A stretch of 64,000 bases of DNA from CAVQGM01 sp963712065 (lineage in GTDB: Bacteria > Actinomycetota > Acidimicrobiia > Acidimicrobiales > Acidimicrobilacustridaceae). Where the stretch lies: contig CAVQGM010000002.1 in the NCBI GenBank assembly GCA_963712065.1, positions 620,001 through 684,000 on the forward strand, in the 5' to 3' direction. Numbering within the stretch: the first letter of the stretch is position 1; each line of letters begins with the position of its first letter. The notes beneath the pieces were generated by a model. That model saw only the letters and a list, made by a program, of their open reading frames with translations. It was not told where the DNA came from and ran no database searches. Positions 61,800-64,000 of this stretch are shown piece after piece. Made by a program: the position numbers and the translations under genes.

Positions 61800-63110
61800 G
61801 TGACAGCCGTTACGCTCCCGCGCATCGAGACCGCGCTCGGCCTCATCGCCATCGGGCTACTCATCGCCGCCAACGGGGTGTTCGTCGCGGCCGAGTTCGC
61901 CCTGGTGGCGGTCGACCGCTCCCGCATCGACCACGACGCCGAGACCGGGAGCCGACGGGCCCGCATGGTGCGGGGCCTCCTGCGCCGCCTGTCGTTCCAC
62001 CTGTCCGGCGCCCAGCTGGGCATCACCGTCACGTCGCTCGCCATCGGCTTCATCGCCGAGCCGACGATCGCCGCCGTCATCGAGCCCCCGCTGTCGACCG
62101 GGGTGGCCCTCGCGGTGGCGTTCACGGTGGCGACGGTGGTGCAGATGGTCGTCGGCGAGCTGGTCCCCAAAGGCGTGGCCATCGCTCGGCCGGACGGCAC
62201 GAGCCGGTTCCTCGCACCGTTCCTGCGCATCTACGGCCTCGTGTTCGGTCCGGCCATCCGGGTGCTCGACGGCAGCGCCAACTGGACGGTGCGCCAGCTC
62301 GGCCTCGAGCCGCGCGAGGAGTTGTTCGACGTGCGCTCCCTGCCCGAACTCGAGCTGGTGATCGCCGCGTCGGCCGAGCAGGGCACCCTCGCCGGCTCGG
62401 CGTCGACGCTGCTCACCCGCTCGATCCGCTTCGGGCGCAAGACGGCGGCCGATGCCCTCATCCCCCGTACGCGGCTCGAGGCCATGGCGAGCGACGAGAC
62501 CGCCTCCGCCCTCGTCGAGCGGGCCGCCCACACCGGGCACTCCCGCTTCCCGGTGTACGGCGCCGACCTCGACGACATCCGGGGGGTGGTGTTGGTCAAG
62601 TCCGTCCACGGGGTGCCCCGGGCCCAGCGGGACACCACACCGGTCGGGGATCTGATGACCGAGGTGCTCGCCGTCCCCGAGACGCGCGAGCTCGAGGACC
62701 TCCTGTTCGACATGCGGGACCGCCGTCAGCAGCTCGTCGTGGTGATCGACGAGTACGGCGGGACCGCCGGCATCGTCACCCTCGAGGACCTGGTCGAGGA
62801 GATCGTCGGCGAGATCGACGACGAGTACGACGTGCGCGCCCCCAAGCTCACCGGGGCCCCCATCGTCGGCACGTTCGTGGTCGACGGCGCCCTGCACCCC
62901 GACGAGGTCGAGGACGCGACCGGCTTCCGGCCGCCCGAAGGGGAGTACGAGACCCTCGCCGGCTTCGTGCTCGAGCGGCTCGGCCACCTCCCGGTGGCCG
63001 GTGAGGCCGTCGAGCGCGACGGCTGGCGCCTCGAGGTCCGCCGCATGGACGGCCGCCGCATCGCCGAGATCGCCGTCGAGGCCCCCGAGCACCACCCGGG
63101 GTCGGCGTGA
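61800..63110 (+). CDS. CNNM/CorC-type membrane protein (DUF21, CBS pair, CorC_HlyC)
   Basis: A 436-residue protein of the hemolysin-C/CNNM family, many of which handle Mg2+ or Co2+ efflux. The DUF21 membrane domain (about residues 10-190) has LIAANGVFVAAEFALVAVDRSRI, SGAQLGITVTSLAIGFIAEP and VVGELVPKGVAIARP. A CBS pair follows (ALIPRTRLEAMASDETASALVERA; VVVIDEYGGTAGIVTLEDLVEEIVGEIDDEYD), then a CorC_HlyC domain (GTFVVDGALHPDEVEDATGF). GTG 61800 is the start. It overlaps a paralogue, GTGA at 63107. Confidence 0.9.
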   Translation: MTAVTLPRIETALGLIAIGLLIAANGVFVAAEFALVAVDRSRIDHDAETGSRRARMVRGLLRRLSFHLSGAQLGITVTSLAIGFIAEPTIAAVIEPPLSTGVALAVAFTVATVVQMVVGELVPKGVAIARPDGTSRFLAPFLRIYGLVFGPAIRVLDGSANWTVRQLGLEPREELFDVRSLPELELVIAASAEQGTLAGSASTLLTRSIRFGRKTAADALIPRTRLEAMASDETASALVERAAHTGHSRFPVYGADLDDIRGVVLVKSVHGVPRAQRDTTPVGDLMTEVLAVPETRELEDLLFDMRDRRQQLVVVIDEYGGTAGIVTLEDLVEEIVGEIDDEYDVRAPKLTGAPIVGTFVVDGALHPDEVEDATGFRPPEGEYETLAGFVLERLGHLPVAGEAVERDGWRLEVRRMDGRRIAEIAVEAPEHHPGSA

Positions 63111-64000
63111 GCATCGGCCCGGCGTTGCTCATCGCCGTCGTCCTGCTCCTGGTGAACGGGTTCTTCGTCGCCGTCGAGTTCGCCATGGTGGGCTCCCGTC
63201 CGACGAAGTTGGAGACCGACGCGGAGGAGGGGGATCGGCGGGCGAAGGGCGCCCTGGCCGCGGTGGGCGACCTCAACCGGCAGCTCGCCGGGGCCCAGCT
63301 CGGCATCACCATGGCCTCCCTCGGTCTCGGCATCGTGGCCGAGCCCGCCGTGGCCCAGCTCTTCGAGGGCGTCGTGGGCCACGCCGTCGCCCTCGTGATC
63401 GCCCTCGTCATCGTGGTGTTCCTCCACCTCGTGATCGGCGAGATGGTCCCGAAGAACATCGCCCTCACCGACCCGGAGCAGTGGCTCCTGCGTCTGCAGG
63501 GCCCGAACCGGGCCTACCTGTGGCTCTTCGGTCCGGTGATCCGCCTGCTCAACGGTGCCGCCAACGTGTGCCTGCGCCTCCTGCGGGTGCCGACCGGCGA
63601 CGCCCGGGAGGGCCACACCGCCGAGGAGCTGGCCGTGATGCTGGCGGCCTCGCGTGACGAAGGGTTGATCGAGGACTTCGCCCACGACCTGCTGGCCGGC
63701 GTCCTCGACTTCGGCGACCGCACGGCGGGGTCGGTGATGGTGCCCCGTGACGACGTCGCAGCCATCACGCTCGCCACCACGGTCGCGGAGGCCGAGGAGC
63801 TCGTCGTCGCCAGCGGTCACTCCCGCCTCCCGGTGATCGGGCGCGACCTCGACGACGTGCGCGGCTTCGTGCACGCCAAGGACCTGCTCGTCGTCGACAC
63901 CGCTCGGCCCGTGCCGCTGCGGCTGTTGCGCCAGATGCTCGTGGTGCCACCCGAGCGGTCCCTCGAAGACCTCCTGTTGGCCATGCGCCGTGCGCGCGTG
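63107..64000 (+). CDS. second CNNM/CorC-type membrane protein (cut by window end)
   Basis: A paralogue of the preceding gene; 298 codons are visible and the 3' end is outside. Translating from GTG 63107 gives a DUF21 domain with VNGFFVAVEFAMVGSR, AGAQLGITMASLGLGIVAEPAV and VIGEMVPKNIALTDPEQWLL, then the first CBS repeat (DRTAGSVMVPRDDVAAITL, GHSRLPVIGRDLDDVRGFVHAKDLL). Tandem unequal CNNM-type pairs are common in actinobacteria and may form heterodimers. The GTGA overlap implies coupled translation. Confidence 0.9.
   Translation, partial: MSIGPALLIAVVLLLVNGFFVAVEFAMVGSRPTKLETDAEEGDRRAKGALAAVGDLNRQLAGAQLGITMASLGLGIVAEPAVAQLFEGVVGHAVALVIALVIVVFLHLVIGEMVPKNIALTDPEQWLLRLQGPNRAYLWLFGPVIRLLNGAANVCLRLLRVPTGDAREGHTAEELAVMLAASRDEGLIEDFAHDLLAGVLDFGDRTAGSVMVPRDDVAAITLATTVAEAEELVVASGHSRLPVIGRDLDDVRGFVHAKDLLVVDTARPVPLRLLRQMLVVPPERSLEDLLLAMRRARV

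Overview
The window is about 64 kb of very GC-rich, densely packed DNA with many GTG starts and 1-8 bp overlaps between consecutive genes. Gene content (paired LLM oxidoreductase/TetR, KshA-like Rieske oxygenase, several acyl-CoA and SDR enzymes, thiamine transport genes, short-form HU) points to a high-GC actinobacterium. My inference is a member of Acidimicrobiia/Acidimicrobiales; no rRNA or other phylogenetic marker is present to confirm it. I found no tRNA, rRNA, CRISPR array, transposase, integrase or prophage. Both ends cut through genes.

Layout. 1-4.4 kb (minus): beta-CASP nuclease (cut by the window), enoyl-CoA hydratase, a Crp/Fnr regulator and glutamate decarboxylase. 4.6-7.3 kb (plus): transsulfuration genes, a cystathionine beta-synthase whose frame is broken into catalytic and CBS-pair parts, then cystathionine gamma-synthase/lyase. 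7.3-14.9 kb: SulP transporter, radical-SAM sulfatase-maturase-like enzyme with a SEC-C tail, DHA2 MFS exporter, small membrane protein, and an LLM flavin oxidoreductase divergent from a TetR regulator. 15-20.4 kb: CPBP protease, membrane alpha/beta hydrolase, histidine kinase/response regulator pair, DM13 protein. 20.4-25.7 kb: a catabolic-looking cluster (Rieske oxygenase, MarR, SDR, SnoaL-like, APH-like phosphotransferase, lipocalin-like protein).

25.8-40.5 kb: SbtA-type bicarbonate transporter, TetR/MFS divergent pair, agmatine deiminase plus a duplicated MgtE-type transporter, an orphan PqqD-HPr-kinase-like fusion, a four-gene set (TIM-barrel isomerase, 2-hydroxyacid dehydrogenase, SDR, cupin), HU, a GNAT, a seven-repeat EF-hand-loop-like protein coupled to a class-III aminotransferase, and a Thr-rich membrane protein. 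40.5-48.4 kb: GH63-like glucosidase, SnoaL-like protein, methyltransferase, a very large OafA-type acyltransferase with two SGNH domains, and an acyl-CoA dehydrogenase.

48.6-64 kb: a response regulator fused in frame to the C-terminal half of a TreZ-like GH13 enzyme (the most unusual gene here), a second acyl-CoA dehydrogenase, a TPP riboswitch controlling thiamine pyrophosphokinase-ThiB-ThiP, a SRPBCC protein, a MarR-controlled heterodimeric ABC exporter with an additional ATPase, a probable HARE-HTH protein, and two tandem CNNM/CorC-type membrane proteins, the last cut by the window end.

Working together: TPP would shut down the thi operon through the riboswitch. The MarR protein near 61 kb probably controls its own operon with the ABC exporter through an inverted repeat over its start codon. 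CBS and MetB would interconvert homocysteine, cystathionine and cysteine. Very long ORFs opposite real genes (for example 15068-19135 and 26843-30508) are GC-skew artefacts and are not annotated.
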